Notes: generated by a model from the sequence alone, not told the origin. A stretch of DNA of 64,000 nt from Prochlorococcus sp. AG-412-J13 (GCA_003214815.1 QCLE01000006.1:22479-86478); one strand, 5' to 3'; shown: positions 18,081-29,612, counted from the stretch's first letter. Numbers and translations are program-made.

Positions 18081-18907
18081 TAGTTTGAAAACAATTTGTT
18101 TTTTCTATGTTTAAGGCTTGGCATCTGCTCCCTAATTTTCTTTACCCTCTCTTTATCAGCAGGTGCTATTGCAGCGCCCTGAGTTTTTCCTGCATCAGAT
18201 AAGACTGTACCCCATGGGTCAATTACCATTGCATGGCCATGACTTTGCCTTCTCCCATAATGAATACCAGTTTGAGCTGGAGCAACTACATATGCTGTAT
18301 TCTCAATTGCTCTTGCTTGTAATAGGATTTGCCAATGATCTTTTCCAGTAAATGCTGTAAAAGCTGCGGGAATCATAATTAGTTCTGCACCATTCGAAGA
18401 CAAATATCTATAAAGTTCGGGAAATCTAACATCATAACAAATCGATAATCCTATTTTGCATAAACCTGGTACGTCTACAACAGGTGGATACTCTGCCCCA
18501 GATAAAATAGTGGATGATTCCTTATATAAATTTCCATCTGGCAAATCAACATCAAATAAGTGAATCTTGTCGTATTTTGCCAAAATCTGTCCATCTTTCC
18601 CAAATAAGGCTGATCTGTTAAAAGTATGACTTTCATCACCAGCAGGAACAGGATACCCTCCTCCCAAAAGAAATACTTGATATCTTTGTGACATAGTTTT
18701 TAGAAAATTTGCACACTTCTCTGACAATTCAGAAGCTAATCTAAGTTTTTCATCATCTCCTCCTAAAAAAGCAAAATTCTCAGGCAATCCTATTAACTCA
18801 GCACCTCTTCTAGCAGCTAATTCGATCTGTTCTTCTGCTTCAATAAAATTTGCTTCAACATTTGAAGTACTTGTAATTTGCAATGCAGCTACCAAAAAAT
18901 CAGTCAA
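18080..18907 (-). CDS. Carbon-nitrogen hydrolase (nitrilase superfamily, Nit1/omega-amidase-like)
   Basis: A 275-residue hydrolase with the Glu-Lys-Cys triad at Glu43 (GLPENFAF), Lys114 (KYDKIHLFDVD) and Cys157 (SICYDVRFPELYR). The CYDVRFPELYR form and the GRRQSHGHAMVIDPWG tail fit the Nit1/Nit2 omega-amidase branch, which deals with deaminated glutathione or 2-oxoacid amides. The start is TTG at 18907. It sits in a tight run between comB and the amidase. Confidence 0.9.
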   Translation of the reverse strand: MTDFLVAALQITSTSNVEANFIEAEEQIELAARRGAELIGLPENFAFLGGDDEKLRLASELSEKCANFLKTMSQRYQVFLLGGGYPVPAGDESHTFNRSALFGKDGQILAKYDKIHLFDVDLPDGNLYKESSTILSGAEYPPVVDVPGLCKIGLSICYDVRFPELYRYLSSNGAELIMIPAAFTAFTGKDHWQILLQARAIENTAYVVAPAQTGIHYGRRQSHGHAMVIDPWGTVLSDAGKTQGAAIAPADKERVKKIREQMPSLKHRKNKLFSN

Positions 18908-18937
18908 GACTTTACTCCTAGTGAACCAATTCGTAAA

Positions 18938-19666
18938 TCATGAGGCACGAATCACACCTCTTTCAACTTGAGCTGGCACAATATCTAAGCAATCCAGTTC
19001 AGAGCAACATTTAAAATCATCCTCATAATCTCCAAGACTTGTCAATCTTTTGCCATGGGTTGCTGTTTTTAAACATTTCAAAATATCATTTTTCCAAAAA
19101 TCCCAGAGTGCCAAAGCAGCCTGTAATTCGTCATTCATAATATTAATTGCAAAATCACAGTTCTGTTCCAAGTATGAGGCCAAAGCACCTGCAGCTAAAG
19201 AATCCTCAAGTGAATATGAGCCTTCCCAACCACTACCAAGTATTAAAACATTTTCTCTTTTTAATGAAATGATTTTTTCGGCAACTGCTTTCCTATTTGG
19301 GAGTCCCATAGCAAATAAATGGTTTGCATTTTGAACTTTTTGCAATGATTTAGTTCCATTAGTCGTACTCATAAAAAGTCTCTTACCATTTACAACTTCT
19401 TTTGTAACTGATAAAGGAGAATTTCCTAAATCAAATCCCTCAATCTTCTTTCCGCCTCTCTCTCCAAGCATTAGTTTCTCATTTGCTTGCCACTTGATTG
19501 CAGATTCTTTTAATAAATCTAAATCTGCAAAAACTTGTATTGAATCAGCACCATTAGTTAAAGCCCAGGAAATTGTTGTTGTAGCTCTTAAAACATCAAT
19601 GACCACTGCAATATCGGGGTTTATATCTGGAACATCCTTTGCAACGTGATAATAAGTAAGATTAAT
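18938..19666 (-). CDS. comB: 2-phosphosulfolactate phosphatase (ComB family), non-standard start likely
   Basis: The family fold is shown by VVIDVLRATTTISWAL, GERGGKKIEGFDLGNSP, FMSTTNGTKSL and LGSGWEGSYSLEDSLAAGAL. The reported ATG/GTG rule would start it at GTG 19606 (222 residues), but the 20 codons upstream stay in frame and read NLTYYHVAKDVPDINPDIAV, which looks like the family's normal N-terminus. That extension has only ATT (19666) or ATC (19669), preceded by AAAGGG as a ribosome site, and an in-frame TAG further up. I place the start at ATT. Cyanobacteria do not make coenzyme M, so the physiological product (possibly sulfolactate) is unclear. Confidence 0.88.
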   Translation of the reverse strand: MNLTYYHVAKDVPDINPDIAVVIDVLRATTTISWALTNGADSIQVFADLDLLKESAIKWQANEKLMLGERGGKKIEGFDLGNSPLSVTKEVVNGKRLFMSTTNGTKSLQKVQNANHLFAMGLPNRKAVAEKIISLKRENVLILGSGWEGSYSLEDSLAAGALASYLEQNCDFAINIMNDELQAALALWDFWKNDILKCLKTATHGKRLTSLGDYEDDFKCCSELDCLDIVPAQVERGVIRAS

Positions 19667-19798
19667 GATGAAATCCCTTTTCTAAACATATTATAGAAAA
19701 CAGTTACTTAATTTGATTATTTTTTTTAAAAAACAAACTTATTGATAATATAGAACTAATTTGTTTTTATAGAAATTTTATCAATTATTAATTTGAAA

Positions 19799-21109
19799 AT
19801 GAATAATGTCCGCAAAATAAAAGGTGGAGTTAATTTAAAAGGAAAAATAAAAGTACCTGGAGATAAATCTATATCTCATAGAGCTTTAATAATTGGAAGT
19901 ATTGCTAAGGGTGAGACGACTATTGAGGGATTTTTACATTCTGAAGATCCACTTTCAACTGCTAATTGTCTTAGAAAATTAGGCGTAAACATACCAGAAA
20001 TAAAAAAAGATGAGCCTTTTACTATTTCAGGATTGGGTCTTGATGGATTAGAAGAGCCTAAAGAAATTCTAAATTGTGGGAATTCGGGAACCACCATGAG
20101 ATTATTAATGGGGTTATTAGCAGGTCAAGAAGGTAAAAATTTTATCTTAACAGGAGACAAATCTCTTAATGAGAGGCCAATGGGTAGAGTGGGCAAACCT
20201 TTATCTTTGATGGGTGGCAAAATTTCTGGGAGAGAAAAAGGGAACAAAGCTCCAATCTCAATTGATGGGAATAAACTTAAAGGATGTGTTATTGGAACCC
20301 CTGTAGCGAGTGCTCAAGTAAAATCCGCAATATTATTGGCAGGCCTTAAAGCTTCTGGAACCACTTCTGTTATTGAGCCGGCATCTTCAAGAGATCATAC
20401 AGAAAGAATGTTAAAAGCATTTGGAGCAGATATAAGTATCAGAGGAGAATTAGGAAGGAATGTAGTTATAAAGTCAGGGGGTAACTTAATTGGTCAGAAA
20501 ATATTAATCCCCGGAGACATAAGCTCTGCTTCCTTTTGGATGATTGCTGCATCTATTGTGCCAAATTCGGAAGTTTTAATTCAGAATGTAGGATTAAATC
20601 CCACTAGAACAGGGATTCTAAAAGTAATGGATTCAATGGGGGGCAATTATGAGATTTTAGATAAATCAACTATTGCAGGAGAACCTATTGGATCTATTAA
20701 AGTAAAGACTGCAAATAATTTGAGATCATTCACTATTGAAGGTGATATTCTCCCTAAACTTATAGATGAAATTCCTATCCTTACTGTAGCTGCCTGTTTT
20801 TGTAATGGAGTTTCTGAAATTAAGGATGCCCAAGAATTAAGAGTTAAAGAAACAGATCGATTAAAAGTCATGGCAAGACAGTTGCACAAATTCGGTGCTG
20901 AAATAATAGAAAAAGAGGATGGGCTAATTATTAATGGTCAATCAAAATTTCATTCTGCGGAGGTAGACAGCGAGACTGATCATCGAGTAGCAATGAGTCT
21001 TGCTATTGCTTCACTTCTTGCTAAAGGTACCTCAAAAATCATTAGGTCAGATGCTGCTAGCGTCTCGTATCCCACTTTTTGGGAAGACCTTGCCAAACTA
21101 ACTAACTAA
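19799..21109 (+). CDS. aroA: 3-phosphoshikimate 1-carboxyvinyltransferase (EPSP synthase)
   Basis: Joins phosphoenolpyruvate and shikimate-3-phosphate in the aromatic pathway. The N-terminal [14 protein letters not shown] binds shikimate, [12 protein letters not shown] binds [19 protein letters not shown] and RDHTERML follow, and the C-terminal [10 protein letters not shown] is the last signature. The length is normal, about 436 residues. I chose the ATG at 19799 over a TTG two codons earlier. It starts a plus-strand run with the next two genes. Confidence 0.97.
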   Translation: MNNVRKIKGGVNLKGKIKVPGDKSISHRALIIGSIAKGETTIEGFLHSEDPLSTANCLRKLGVNIPEIKKDEPFTISGLGLDGLEEPKEILNCGNSGTTMRLLMGLLAGQEGKNFILTGDKSLNERPMGRVGKPLSLMGGKISGREKGNKAPISIDGNKLKGCVIGTPVASAQVKSAILLAGLKASGTTSVIEPASSRDHTERMLKAFGADISIRGELGRNVVIKSGGNLIGQKILIPGDISSASFWMIAASIVPNSEVLIQNVGLNPTRTGILKVMDSMGGNYEILDKSTIAGEPIGSIKVKTANNLRSFTIEGDILPKLIDEIPILTVAACFCNGVSEIKDAQELRVKETDRLKVMARQLHKFGAEIIEKEDGLIINGQSKFHSAEVDSETDHRVAMSLAIASLLAKGTSKIIRSDAASVSYPTFWEDLAKLTN

Positions 21110-21121
21110 CTTAAAAAGTTT

Positions 21122-22027
21122 TTGTCGGAATTAATTGAAGTTTTAACAAAGGATGGGAGTTACTCTTTGAGAAGTGTATTTTTTCAAGAGAATTTCCATA
21201 GTTTAATAGGAGCATTGGAGGAAACAAAATTAAAGTTTACAGCTACTTCTAATTTGCAAAGATTTGAGGGTAAATCTCTTAATGTTTTGGATATATGTTT
21301 TGGTTTAGGATACAATTCCGCCTCTTTATTAGATGAATTAATTAAACAAAAATCGTATTTAAATTTATATGCTTTGGAGATTGATAAAAAGCCTCTTAAA
21401 TATTCGCTTAGAAATAAATCTTTCCTTAAATTATGGGCTCCAAAAGTCAAAACAATTTTTGAATCATTGTATCGAAAAGATTACTTTGAGGATCAATTTT
21501 TTAAATGCAGTGTTTTGTGGGGTGATGCTAGAGAAAAAATCAACATTATTCCTTCATCTATTAAATTCGATCTAATTTATTTAGATGGTTTTTCTCCTCA
21601 AAAATGCCCACAAGTATGGACAATTGAATTTTTATCTAAAGTTACAGAAAAGCTAAATTCTCAGGGTTATTTAATAACTTATTCTTCTTCAGCGGCAGTA
21701 AGGAAAACTTTAAGAAATCTTGGATTAGAGATTTTTACTATTAAACCAAGTTTTAAAAACAGAACTTTTTGGAGTCAGGGAACTGTCGCAATATCAAAAT
21801 TTGATAAGAATAAATTGAAACCTAATTTCAATTTTGAAAAGTTATCTTTAATGGAAGAGGAACATCTTTTAACTAAAGCAAGTATTCCATACAGAGATCA
21901 AGATTTAAACTCAAGTAAAGACGATATAATCAAGAAAAGATTAGATGAGCAATTATTCTCAAATCTATCCTCTACGAATAAATGGAGAGTAAAATGGGGA
22001 ATGACGAAGTTATCCTTTAAGAGTTAG
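21122..22027 (+). CDS. MnmC-like methyltransferase (DUF752), no oxidase domain
   Basis: A 301-residue SAM-dependent methyltransferase. The SAM-binding glycine loop is LDICFGLGYNS, and LIYLDGFSPQKCPQVWTIEF is the DUF752/MnmC1 hallmark (DGFxP...W). In bacteria with full MnmC, this domain methylates the wobble uridine of some tRNAs and a FAD domain removes the carboxymethyl arm. Here only the methyltransferase half is present, as is usual in cyanobacteria. The start is a TTG at 21122, 12 bases after aroA. The tRNA target is inferred. Confidence 0.85.
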   Translation: MSELIEVLTKDGSYSLRSVFFQENFHSLIGALEETKLKFTATSNLQRFEGKSLNVLDICFGLGYNSASLLDELIKQKSYLNLYALEIDKKPLKYSLRNKSFLKLWAPKVKTIFESLYRKDYFEDQFFKCSVLWGDAREKINIIPSSIKFDLIYLDGFSPQKCPQVWTIEFLSKVTEKLNSQGYLITYSSSAAVRKTLRNLGLEIFTIKPSFKNRTFWSQGTVAISKFDKNKLKPNFNFEKLSLMEEEHLLTKASIPYRDQDLNSSKDDIIKKRLDEQLFSNLSSTNKWRVKWGMTKLSFKS

Positions 22028-22052
22028 ATTTAAATAAGTATTTCAAATAAAC

Positions 22053-23402
22053 ATGTTAAGTGTTGCGATATTAGCGGCAGGCAAGGGCACTAGGATGGAA
22101 AGCTCATTGCCAAAAGTTTTACATAAAATTTCTGGCAAAAGTCTATTACAAAGAGTAATTGATTCATGTGTTGAATTAAAACCTGATCAAATCTTCGTAA
22201 TTACTGGATACAAATCAAAAGAAGTACAAAAGTCAATCCCAAAAAATAAAAAAATCCATGTTGTTATTCAAGAACCTCAATCAGGAACAGGTCATGCTAT
22301 CCAGGAACTTTGTAGAGAAGTAAAAAAACATGAAGGAAACCTTTTGATACTTAACGGCGATGTGCCACTAATTAAGCCTAGTACTCTAAAACAACTTTTA
22401 TATTTACACGATTCAAAAAATGCTGATGTTTCTTTAATTACTACAAAGAAAACAAATCCTCATGGATATGGCAGAGTTTTTTTGAAGGGGGATTTTATAG
22501 AGAGAATTATTGAAGAAAAAGATTGCAATGATCTAGAAAGAGAAAATCAATTAATAAATGCAGGTGTTTATTGTTTTAACTGGGGTAACTTGTCAGAAAT
22601 AATTAATACCTTGCAAAGCAATAATAATCAAAAAGAAATTTACTTAACAGATACGGTATCTTTGCTAAAAAATTCCTTAAGCCTCGAGGTAGAGGATAAT
22701 GGAGAACTTCAAGGAATTAATAACAGAATTCAACTATCAGAATGCGAGGAAAATATTCAGAATTCAATTAAAGAAAAGCATATGCTAAATGGTGTAACTT
22801 TTATAAATAAAGCAAGTTGTTCAATTAGTGAAGAAGCCGAAATTGGTAAGGATGTAACTATAGATGCTAATACACATATAAGAGGAAGTTCCAAAATAAA
22901 TAGTCATTGCATTATCGGACCAAATACTTTTATTGAGAATTCTAAGGTGGGATTACATTGTGAAATTTCAAATTCTACTGTTTATGCTTCTCAGATAATG
23001 GATTACATAAAAATTGGCCCTTATAGTCATATAAGACCTAATTCCAAAATATCTTCATTTAGCAAAATCGGTAATTTTGTTGAAATCAAAAATAGTCAAT
23101 TAGAGGAAGAATCTAAAGTAAACCATTTAAGTTATGTTGGTGATTCTATTATTGGAAGATCTACAAATATTGGAGCAGGTACTATTACTGCAAATTTTGA
23201 TGGTGAGAAAAAACATCAAACAAAAATTGGTAAAAATTCCAATATTGGTGCAAATACAGTTTTTGTAGCGCCAATAAATCTCGGGGAATCAGTAACAACA
23301 GGAGCTGGTTCAGTGATCACCAAAGACTCCAAAGATAATTCATTAGCAATATCAAGAACTAAGCAAGTAAATATAGAAAATTGGAAAAGAAAGAAATCTT
23401 GA
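22053..23402 (+). CDS. glmU: Bifunctional UDP-N-acetylglucosamine pyrophosphorylase / glucosamine-1-phosphate acetyltransferase
   Basis: A 449-residue enzyme making UDP-GlcNAc for wall and glycan synthesis. The N-terminal uridylyltransferase half shows [20 protein letters not shown] and NGDVPLI. The C-terminal half is a left-handed beta-helix of hexapeptide repeats, with [25 protein letters not shown] and GAGSVITKD as acetyltransferase landmarks. It starts at ATG. Its stop is one base from the convergent murF stop. Confidence 0.97.
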   Translation: MLSVAILAAGKGTRMESSLPKVLHKISGKSLLQRVIDSCVELKPDQIFVITGYKSKEVQKSIPKNKKIHVVIQEPQSGTGHAIQELCREVKKHEGNLLILNGDVPLIKPSTLKQLLYLHDSKNADVSLITTKKTNPHGYGRVFLKGDFIERIIEEKDCNDLERENQLINAGVYCFNWGNLSEIINTLQSNNNQKEIYLTDTVSLLKNSLSLEVEDNGELQGINNRIQLSECEENIQNSIKEKHMLNGVTFINKASCSISEEAEIGKDVTIDANTHIRGSSKINSHCIIGPNTFIENSKVGLHCEISNSTVYASQIMDYIKIGPYSHIRPNSKISSFSKIGNFVEIKNSQLEEESKVNHLSYVGDSIIGRSTNIGAGTITANFDGEKKHQTKIGKNSNIGANTVFVAPINLGESVTTGAGSVITKDSKDNSLAISRTKQVNIENWKRKKS

Positions 23403-23403
23403 A

Positions 23404-24777
23404 TTAATTAATTAATTCAATAATTTTTTCAAGCTGCCAATATCTGCTCCCTTTTATAAGAATAGAATCACCTTTTTTTGTAGATTTGTTTATCTCTTTA
23501 GGTACATCTTTAATATTATTTAAAACTAAAAATTTTTTCTTATCTTTTAGATAATTGGTGTAAATTTTTTCATTTTTTTTATCACAAATAAATAAACATT
23601 TTTCTATGTCTGAATTATTTACTAAGTTGAATATTTCTTTATGATATTTTTCAGATTCTTCTCCCAATTCTTGCATACTGCCAAATATAAAAAATTTATT
23701 TCTCGGTTTTTCAAGCAGGTTTTTAATACATGCTTTCACTGACTCTGGAGAAGCATTATACGATTCATCATATATTGTTGTTTTTACTGATTTAAGAACT
23801 TTATTCCTTCCACCTAAACTTTCAAAATCAAATTTATTAAAACTGGCAAAATCAATACCTAGCTCTTTAGCAACTGCAAAAGCAAATAAGAAATTCGAAG
23901 CATTGTGAAATCCCTCAAATGAAATTTGAAAGGTATTTTCTTCAATTAAAATTGTTTTATTCGAAGGATTATAAAATCCTCGCAAATTATCATCTTTCTT
24001 AAAACTCTCTTTTTGATTTTGTATATTTAATAGTTTTACTTTTATCACTCTACCTTTCCAAAATTCTTTTAAAGTTTTCTCTAGGAATCGATCATTTGCT
24101 GGAATTATTACAACTCCTTCGGGATTTAAGAACTTACTAATTTCACACTTCGCATAAGTAATATTTTTTTTAGAGCCTAATAATCCAATATGAGCTGTGC
24201 CAATATTGGTAATAACTGCAATATTGGGTTCACTATATTTAGATAAATTCTCGATCTGTCCAAGACCTCTCATCCCCATTTCAAGAACTAAAACTTTATC
24301 TTTTATATCTGTAGCAAGAATAGTAAGACCAACTCCAATCTCATTATTGAAATTTGCATGAGATAATTTAATTCTTCCCATTTTATTTAAAACTCCACCA
24401 ATCATTTCTTTTGTTGTTGTTTTACCCACTGAACCAGTTATTGCAACAATAGGGATATTTAATTTTTTTCTTTTTTGCAATGCTAATTTTTGAAATGCCT
24501 CTAATGTGTCATTTACAACCCAATAAGGAAAATTACTAGGAAGTAATTTCTGCATCCCTTTCTTAATTACTACTGATTTAACCCCTTTATTTAAAACCTC
24601 TGGAAGAAAATTATGTCCGTCAAATTTTTTACCCTTTATAGCTATAAAAAGATCATTTTTTAATAAAGTTCTACTATCAATACTTATATTTTTAAAATTT
24701 AAAAAATCTCTATTCCCCTCGCTCAGATTTTTAATATCACCCAAAACATTGTTTAATTCTGATAAAGAGAATTCCAT
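23404..24777 (-). CDS. murF: UDP-N-acetylmuramoyl-tripeptide--D-alanyl-D-alanine ligase
   Basis: A 457-residue Mur ligase that adds D-Ala-D-Ala to the peptidoglycan precursor. The ATP-binding P-loop is TGSVGKTTTK at residues 114-123. DSRTL at the N-terminus and YNASPESVKACI are Mur ligase signatures, and the C-terminal domain ends in GSRYWQLEKII. It starts at ATG. It shares a minus-strand block with glgA, 12 bases apart. Confidence 0.95.
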   Translation of the reverse strand: MEFSLSELNNVLGDIKNLSEGNRDFLNFKNISIDSRTLLKNDLFIAIKGKKFDGHNFLPEVLNKGVKSVVIKKGMQKLLPSNFPYWVVNDTLEAFQKLALQKRKKLNIPIVAITGSVGKTTTKEMIGGVLNKMGRIKLSHANFNNEIGVGLTILATDIKDKVLVLEMGMRGLGQIENLSKYSEPNIAVITNIGTAHIGLLGSKKNITYAKCEISKFLNPEGVVIIPANDRFLEKTLKEFWKGRVIKVKLLNIQNQKESFKKDDNLRGFYNPSNKTILIEENTFQISFEGFHNASNFLFAFAVAKELGIDFASFNKFDFESLGGRNKVLKSVKTTIYDESYNASPESVKACIKNLLEKPRNKFFIFGSMQELGEESEKYHKEIFNLVNNSDIEKCLFICDKKNEKIYTNYLKDKKKFLVLNNIKDVPKEINKSTKKGDSILIKGSRYWQLEKIIELIN

Positions 24778-24789
24778 TAAAAAATTAAT

Positions 24790-26241
24790 TCATACTTTTT
24801 TTAAAGATGGATCAGCGGATTGTCCGTAAGAGAACTTTTCAACTTCAGCAAAATCTGGAGATGGTTCTTTTATTCCACAAACATCTTTATACATAATTTC
24901 ATATTCGAGTGCGGATCTTTGCCAACTAAACTCTTGGCTCATTGCTCTTTTTTGCAATAATTCCCAACTATCTTTATGCCTAAAGGCCTCCCAAGACCTT
25001 ACTAAAGATGTATAGAAATCTATAGGCTCAAAGCGATCGAAGCAAAAACCCGTGCCACTATTATTTTCTGGATCATGAGGTAAAACTGTGTCAACTAAAC
25101 CTCCTACTCGCCTTACTATTGGAATAGAACCATACCTCATAGCAAGGAGTTGACTAATACCACAAGGTTCGAATCTACTTGGCATTAAGAATGCATCAGA
25201 GCCACCATATATAAGTCTTGATAAAGAATCATCATAGGTAAGAAATACTGAAAACCTTCCTGGGTAATCTAATGCAAGTTGCCATAATCCTGACTCCAAA
25301 TATCTATCTCCAGTCCCTAAAACAACTATTTGCGAATCTGTATATGCTAAAAGTCTTCTTGAAACTTGTAGAAGTAAGTCAACCCCTTTCTGATCAACTA
25401 ACCTACTAACCATACCTAAAAGATATTTTTTAGGATTAACTTCGAGACCCATTTCTTTCTGCAGTATTTTCTTATTTTCTAGCCTATTTTCTAAATTCTT
25501 AACACTAAATTTTGCAGGTAAAACTGGATCTTTGGCAGGATTCCATTCATCAAGATCTATGCCATTAAGAATTCCCCTTAATTTACCTGAAATGTAATTA
25601 AGTAAACCTTCAAGGCTTTCCCCGTATTCATGGGTTTTAATTTCATCTGCATAAGTCGGAGATACGGCATTTACTCTATCTGCGTACAACATTGCCGCAG
25701 CCATTGTGTGGTCTCCATGCATATACCAAGGACACCAAGTCATTTTTTCTAGTTTCCATCTCCAAGGGCCTTGGTATTTTAAATTATGAATTGTGAAGAC
25801 AGTGCTAATTTCGGGGTCCTGATGCATCCACACAGGAATCATTCCAGTGTGCCAATCATGACAATGGAGAACTTGAGGTTTCCAACAATTCCAGGCAAAT
25901 TCTGAAGTAGCACTAGCAAAAAATGTAAAGCGCCAGTCCTCATTTTCGCCTCCGTATATTTGGTCAGAATCAAATGTTGGATGACCCACTAGGTAAATCA
26001 CATAATTATGAATGGGATGTTTTGCTTCATATACAGCGAAATCAGTGCCCATTGTATTTGATGTAAAGACTGGTTCATTCGAAACCTCTAAAAGACTCCA
26101 CAATTTACCATATCCTGGAATTATTACCCTTACATCGTGACCAAGTTTTATCAAAGATGGAGGCAACGAACCAACTACATCTCCCATACCTCCAACTTTG
26201 ATCATTGGAGCACATTCAGCAGCGGCAAGAAGAATTCTCAT
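24790..26241 (-). CDS. glgA: Glycogen synthase (ADP-glucose dependent, GT5)
   Basis: A 483-residue GT5 transferase that extends glycogen from ADP-glucose. The sugar-nucleotide motif [10 protein letters not shown] is at residues 15-24. CHDWHTG and the acceptor helix [16 protein letters not shown] follow, and the C-terminal domain carries [33 protein letters not shown] with the catalytic Glu in the EPCG region. It starts at ATG. Works with GlgB encoded at 53.4 kb in the same window. Confidence 0.97.
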   Translation of the reverse strand: MRILLAAAECAPMIKVGGMGDVVGSLPPSLIKLGHDVRVIIPGYGKLWSLLEVSNEPVFTSNTMGTDFAVYEAKHPIHNYVIYLVGHPTFDSDQIYGGENEDWRFTFFASATSEFAWNCWKPQVLHCHDWHTGMIPVWMHQDPEISTVFTIHNLKYQGPWRWKLEKMTWCPWYMHGDHTMAAAMLYADRVNAVSPTYADEIKTHEYGESLEGLLNYISGKLRGILNGIDLDEWNPAKDPVLPAKFSVKNLENRLENKKILQKEMGLEVNPKKYLLGMVSRLVDQKGVDLLLQVSRRLLAYTDSQIVVLGTGDRYLESGLWQLALDYPGRFSVFLTYDDSLSRLIYGGSDAFLMPSRFEPCGISQLLAMRYGSIPIVRRVGGLVDTVLPHDPENNSGTGFCFDRFEPIDFYTSLVRSWEAFRHKDSWELLQKRAMSQEFSWQRSALEYEIMYKDVCGIKEPSPDFAEVEKFSYGQSADPSLKKV

Positions 26242-26276
26242 TGATAATTATTTAAAAAGTTCTTTTGAAAAATAAA

Positions 26277-27134
26277 CTAGGGTGTCCAATTATAGTCAGA
26301 AAAGTCTGGTGGACGCTTTTCAAGAAAGGCATCTCTACCTTCTTGAGCTTCTTTAGTCGAATAAAATAATTGAGTTGCATATCCAGATAATTCTTGAATA
26401 CCCGCAATCCCATCATTCTCCGCATTGAATGAAGCTTTAAGAATACGAATAGCAGTTGGACTATTTCGTAAAATCTCTCTTGCCCAGATTACACCCTCAG
26501 CTTCTAATTCTTCAATCTTTGTAATTGCATTTATCAAGCCCATCCTAAGAGCGTCCTTGGAATTATATTTTCTACATAAAAACCAAATTTCTTTTGCTTT
26601 TCTTTGACCAACAAGTCTTGCCAAATAACTAGAGCCAAATCCTGCATCAAAACTACCAACTCTTGGACCTGTTTGACCAAATATTGCATTTTCAGAGGCG
26701 ATACTAAGATCACAAATTAAATGAAGTACCTGGCCTCCTCCAATTGCAAAACCAGGAACTAAGGCAATAACCACTTTAGGCAAACTTCTTATTAATCTTT
26801 GAAGTTCAAGTACATTTAATCTCTGCTTCCCTTTATCATTCTTATATCCATTTTCACCTCTTACACTCTGATCACCTCCAGAACAAAAAGAAAAAATACC
26901 TTTCTTGTCAGGTCCAGCACCTGTAAAGAGAACTACTCCTATAGTTTCATCATTTCTTACGATATTAAATGCGTTAATAAGTTCATCTACAGTTTGTGGC
27001 CTAAATGCATTTCTTTTTTCAGGCCGATTAATTGCAATTCTCGCAATTCCCTCATCTGATTTATGAAACAAAATATCCTCATAAGATTTGCATTCTGACC
27101 AATTTAATGTTGTTTTACCAGGTAATACTTTCAT
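26277..27134 (-). CDS. menB: 1,4-dihydroxy-2-naphthoyl-CoA synthase
   Basis: A 285-residue crotonase-fold enzyme of the phylloquinone (vitamin K1) pathway; it closes the second ring from o-succinylbenzoyl-CoA. The oxyanion-hole segments [13 protein letters not shown] and [22 protein letters not shown] are typical, and [24 protein letters not shown] is the MenB-specific stretch. It starts at ATG and follows menD by 35 bases on the same strand. Phylloquinone serves as the A1 acceptor in photosystem I. Confidence 0.96.
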   Translation of the reverse strand: MKVLPGKTTLNWSECKSYEDILFHKSDEGIARIAINRPEKRNAFRPQTVDELINAFNIVRNDETIGVVLFTGAGPDKKGIFSFCSGGDQSVRGENGYKNDKGKQRLNVLELQRLIRSLPKVVIALVPGFAIGGGQVLHLICDLSIASENAIFGQTGPRVGSFDAGFGSSYLARLVGQRKAKEIWFLCRKYNSKDALRMGLINAITKIEELEAEGVIWAREILRNSPTAIRILKASFNAENDGIAGIQELSGYATQLFYSTKEAQEGRDAFLEKRPPDFSDYNWTP

Positions 27135-27169
27135 GAAACCTAATTATTCAAAGATAGAAAATAATAAAT

Positions 27170-28933
27170 TTAGCTGCCAATTATTTTTTCTAGCAGGGCA
27201 TTTTTTTCACAAATTTCATTTTCTGGATCAATATCAACTTTAATTATTACAGATTTCTGGATAGAAATGCTCCAATCGAATGCCTCTCGTAATTTTTTAA
27301 AATTTGCCACACTTTTAAAGTTTACTTGATAGCCCTCTGCGAGTTTTTGCCAGTTTATTTCTTTAGGCATAAGAAATAGTTTTTTTAATTCATCTTCTTT
27401 TAAATTTTTTTTATAAATACGATTAAATATATTTCCGCCATTATTATTTATTAGAAGTATTGTTAAATTCATGTCGATTGTATTTTCAATAAGCCAACCG
27501 TTTATATCATGAACAAAAGCCAAATCTCCAGTCACTAGAAGTAGAGGATTGTTAATTCTAGAAATTCCTAATGCAAGGGATAAAGTACCATCTATGCCGG
27601 AAGCTCCTCTAAAGCTGAAACAATTTCTTGTTAAAGTACAATTCTCAGAAAATGTAAGCCAATCTCTAATCGGGCTACTCGCGGAGAGCATTATTGGATT
27701 TTCAGCTGGCCAAAGTTTTGGAACAAGATTTGCAAGTTTATACTCAGTAATTTGAGTATCATAAGTAATTTTCTCTTTTAAAATTTCTTTAATTTGCTCA
27801 CCTTCCTGTATTAGATCTAGGGCTAACGGAGTAAGAGACTTTTTGTTTTTTTCGTTAATTGTTAATTGTTCTAACAATAGATTAGTAAAATTTGATAGCC
27901 CAAAATCATATTCAAATGATTTTTTTATAGGGTCCAATTTTCTATAGGTTTTTTCTTTTATAAGAATTTGTATCCCTTCGAAGGTCATTAAAAACTTCTC
28001 CAAATCAATTGAGGATGTCATAGGACCAAGCCTCAAAAGTTGATGACAATTTATTAAATTCTTATTTTTCCTTAAGACTAATTCCCAATTCACAACTAAA
28101 CCTCTCAAATTATAATATACGCCTGAAACAGGATCAGCAAATACTGGCCAACCAGTAATTTCTTGTAATTGTTCTAGAGATTTATTGAAAGATGATAAGT
28201 CATTTATGGAACCTTGATATGGACCTACCAAAATAATGCCAGATTCATCTAAATTTAAACTTTTTGAAATTTCTAAGAATTTGTTTTTATCAGATTTTAT
28301 TTCAACTTCCTGAAAGACATATTTTTTCTTTAAATAAATTCTCTCAAAAACCTTTAAAACATTTTTTTTATTTACAAATGAAATACCTAAAGGCTTATCA
28401 ATAGGAACATTAAAATGAATAGGACCAGGGAAGGTGGATATTTGTTTCTCAGTAATTTGCACTAAATTTAAGATTTCATTTTCTTGTGTTTCATGTAGTC
28501 CATTTAGATTTGTACTTAAAACTCTTCTGCAGACTGAACTCAAAAAATCTTCTTGATTTACTGTTTGATTTGCCCCACAATCTTTTAATCTTAATGGTCT
28601 ATCGGCAGTAAGAAATATAATACCTTTACAAGATCGGTCTGCCTCAACTGCTGCTGGCAATAAGTTACTTACGGCAGTTCCAGAGGTGGTAATAACTAAA
28701 GAAAGATTCCCTGATGCAGCAGAAATTCCAAGAGAGTGGAATCCTGCAGATCTCTCATCTATTGAATTATAAATATTTAACAGCCCTAATTTATTTAATT
28801 CTCCAGCAGCTATTGCTAAAGGTGCTGATCTACTACCAGGACATAGTATTAAATTTTGAACTCCTATTTTTATTAGAAGATTTAAAAGTTGTAAACTTCT
28901 AAGAAAATTTTTGCATTCAATAGATGATGTCAT
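27170..28933 (-). CDS. menD: 2-succinyl-5-enolpyruvyl-6-hydroxy-3-cyclohexene-1-carboxylate synthase
   Basis: A 587-residue thiamine-diphosphate enzyme catalysing the first committed step of phylloquinone synthesis from isochorismate and 2-oxoglutarate. [15 protein letters not shown] is the MenD N-terminal signature, [18 protein letters not shown] follows, and [17 protein letters not shown] with [13 protein letters not shown] is the ThDP/Mg region. The length is normal. It starts at ATG. The partner menB is immediately downstream. Confidence 0.96.
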   Translation of the reverse strand: MTSSIECKNFLRSLQLLNLLIKIGVQNLILCPGSRSAPLAIAAGELNKLGLLNIYNSIDERSAGFHSLGISAASGNLSLVITTSGTAVSNLLPAAVEADRSCKGIIFLTADRPLRLKDCGANQTVNQEDFLSSVCRRVLSTNLNGLHETQENEILNLVQITEKQISTFPGPIHFNVPIDKPLGISFVNKKNVLKVFERIYLKKKYVFQEVEIKSDKNKFLEISKSLNLDESGIILVGPYQGSINDLSSFNKSLEQLQEITGWPVFADPVSGVYYNLRGLVVNWELVLRKNKNLINCHQLLRLGPMTSSIDLEKFLMTFEGIQILIKEKTYRKLDPIKKSFEYDFGLSNFTNLLLEQLTINEKNKKSLTPLALDLIQEGEQIKEILKEKITYDTQITEYKLANLVPKLWPAENPIMLSASSPIRDWLTFSENCTLTRNCFSFRGASGIDGTLSLALGISRINNPLLLVTGDLAFVHDINGWLIENTIDMNLTILLINNNGGNIFNRIYKKNLKEDELKKLFLMPKEINWQKLAEGYQVNFKSVANFKKLREAFDWSISIQKSVIIKVDIDPENEICEKNALLEKIIGS

Positions 28934-28983
28934 AATTTATATAAATGCTTTGGGATTTTACTTATAACTGAATTAAATAAAAC

Positions 28984-29562
28984 ATGTCTAAAACTCAAGA
29001 AAGAAGAAATTCAATACTAAAGGATTTAAAAAATCTTTTAATCTGGATATCTATCGCTTTAATTATACGATGGCAGGTTATAGAGCCAAGATGGATCCCA
29101 TCCGGTTCAATGCTTCCAACTCTTCAAATACAAGATAAAATTCTTGTTGAGAAAGTATCACCTAAAATCATATCCAAATCAAATCTTTCAAAATTAAAAA
29201 ATAAAATAGTTGTTTTTAACGTTCCTGAACAATTAATTAATGCAGGTTATGAAGCAGATACTGCACTAATAAAAAGAGTAATTGGAATACCTGGAGACAA
29301 GGTAGAAGTAAGAGAAGGTAACCTTTACTTAAATGATATCGCTCAAAAAAATTATGTTTTTGACAAAAATATTAATTATTCTATAGGGCCTTTAATTGTC
29401 CCAGAAGAGTCATTATGGGTTATGGGAGATAATAGAAATAACAGTATGGATTCACATATTTGGGGATTTTTACCCTATGAAAAGGTTATTGGTGAAGCTA
29501 TTTTTAGATATTGGCCTTTTAATAAAATTGGACCTATTCGGTTCCCTGCCTTAATAATTTAG
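28984..29562 (+). CDS. lepB: Signal peptidase I
   Basis: A 192-residue membrane protease that removes signal peptides. A single N-terminal membrane helix (LLIWISIALIIRW) is followed by the catalytic Ser42 in PSGSMLPTL and Lys97 in ALIKRVIGIPGD; GDNRNNSMDSHIWG is box E. Short, as in many cyanobacteria. It starts at ATG and is followed by DUF760 at a 50-base gap on the same strand. Confidence 0.96.
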   Translation: MSKTQERRNSILKDLKNLLIWISIALIIRWQVIEPRWIPSGSMLPTLQIQDKILVEKVSPKIISKSNLSKLKNKIVVFNVPEQLINAGYEADTALIKRVIGIPGDKVEVREGNLYLNDIAQKNYVFDKNINYSIGPLIVPEESLWVMGDNRNNSMDSHIWGFLPYEKVIGEAIFRYWPFNKIGPIRFPALII

Positions 29563-29612
29563 ATTAATGGGTACATGATGTTGTAGGGTTTTTATATCCT
29601 GAAGCTGTAGAA

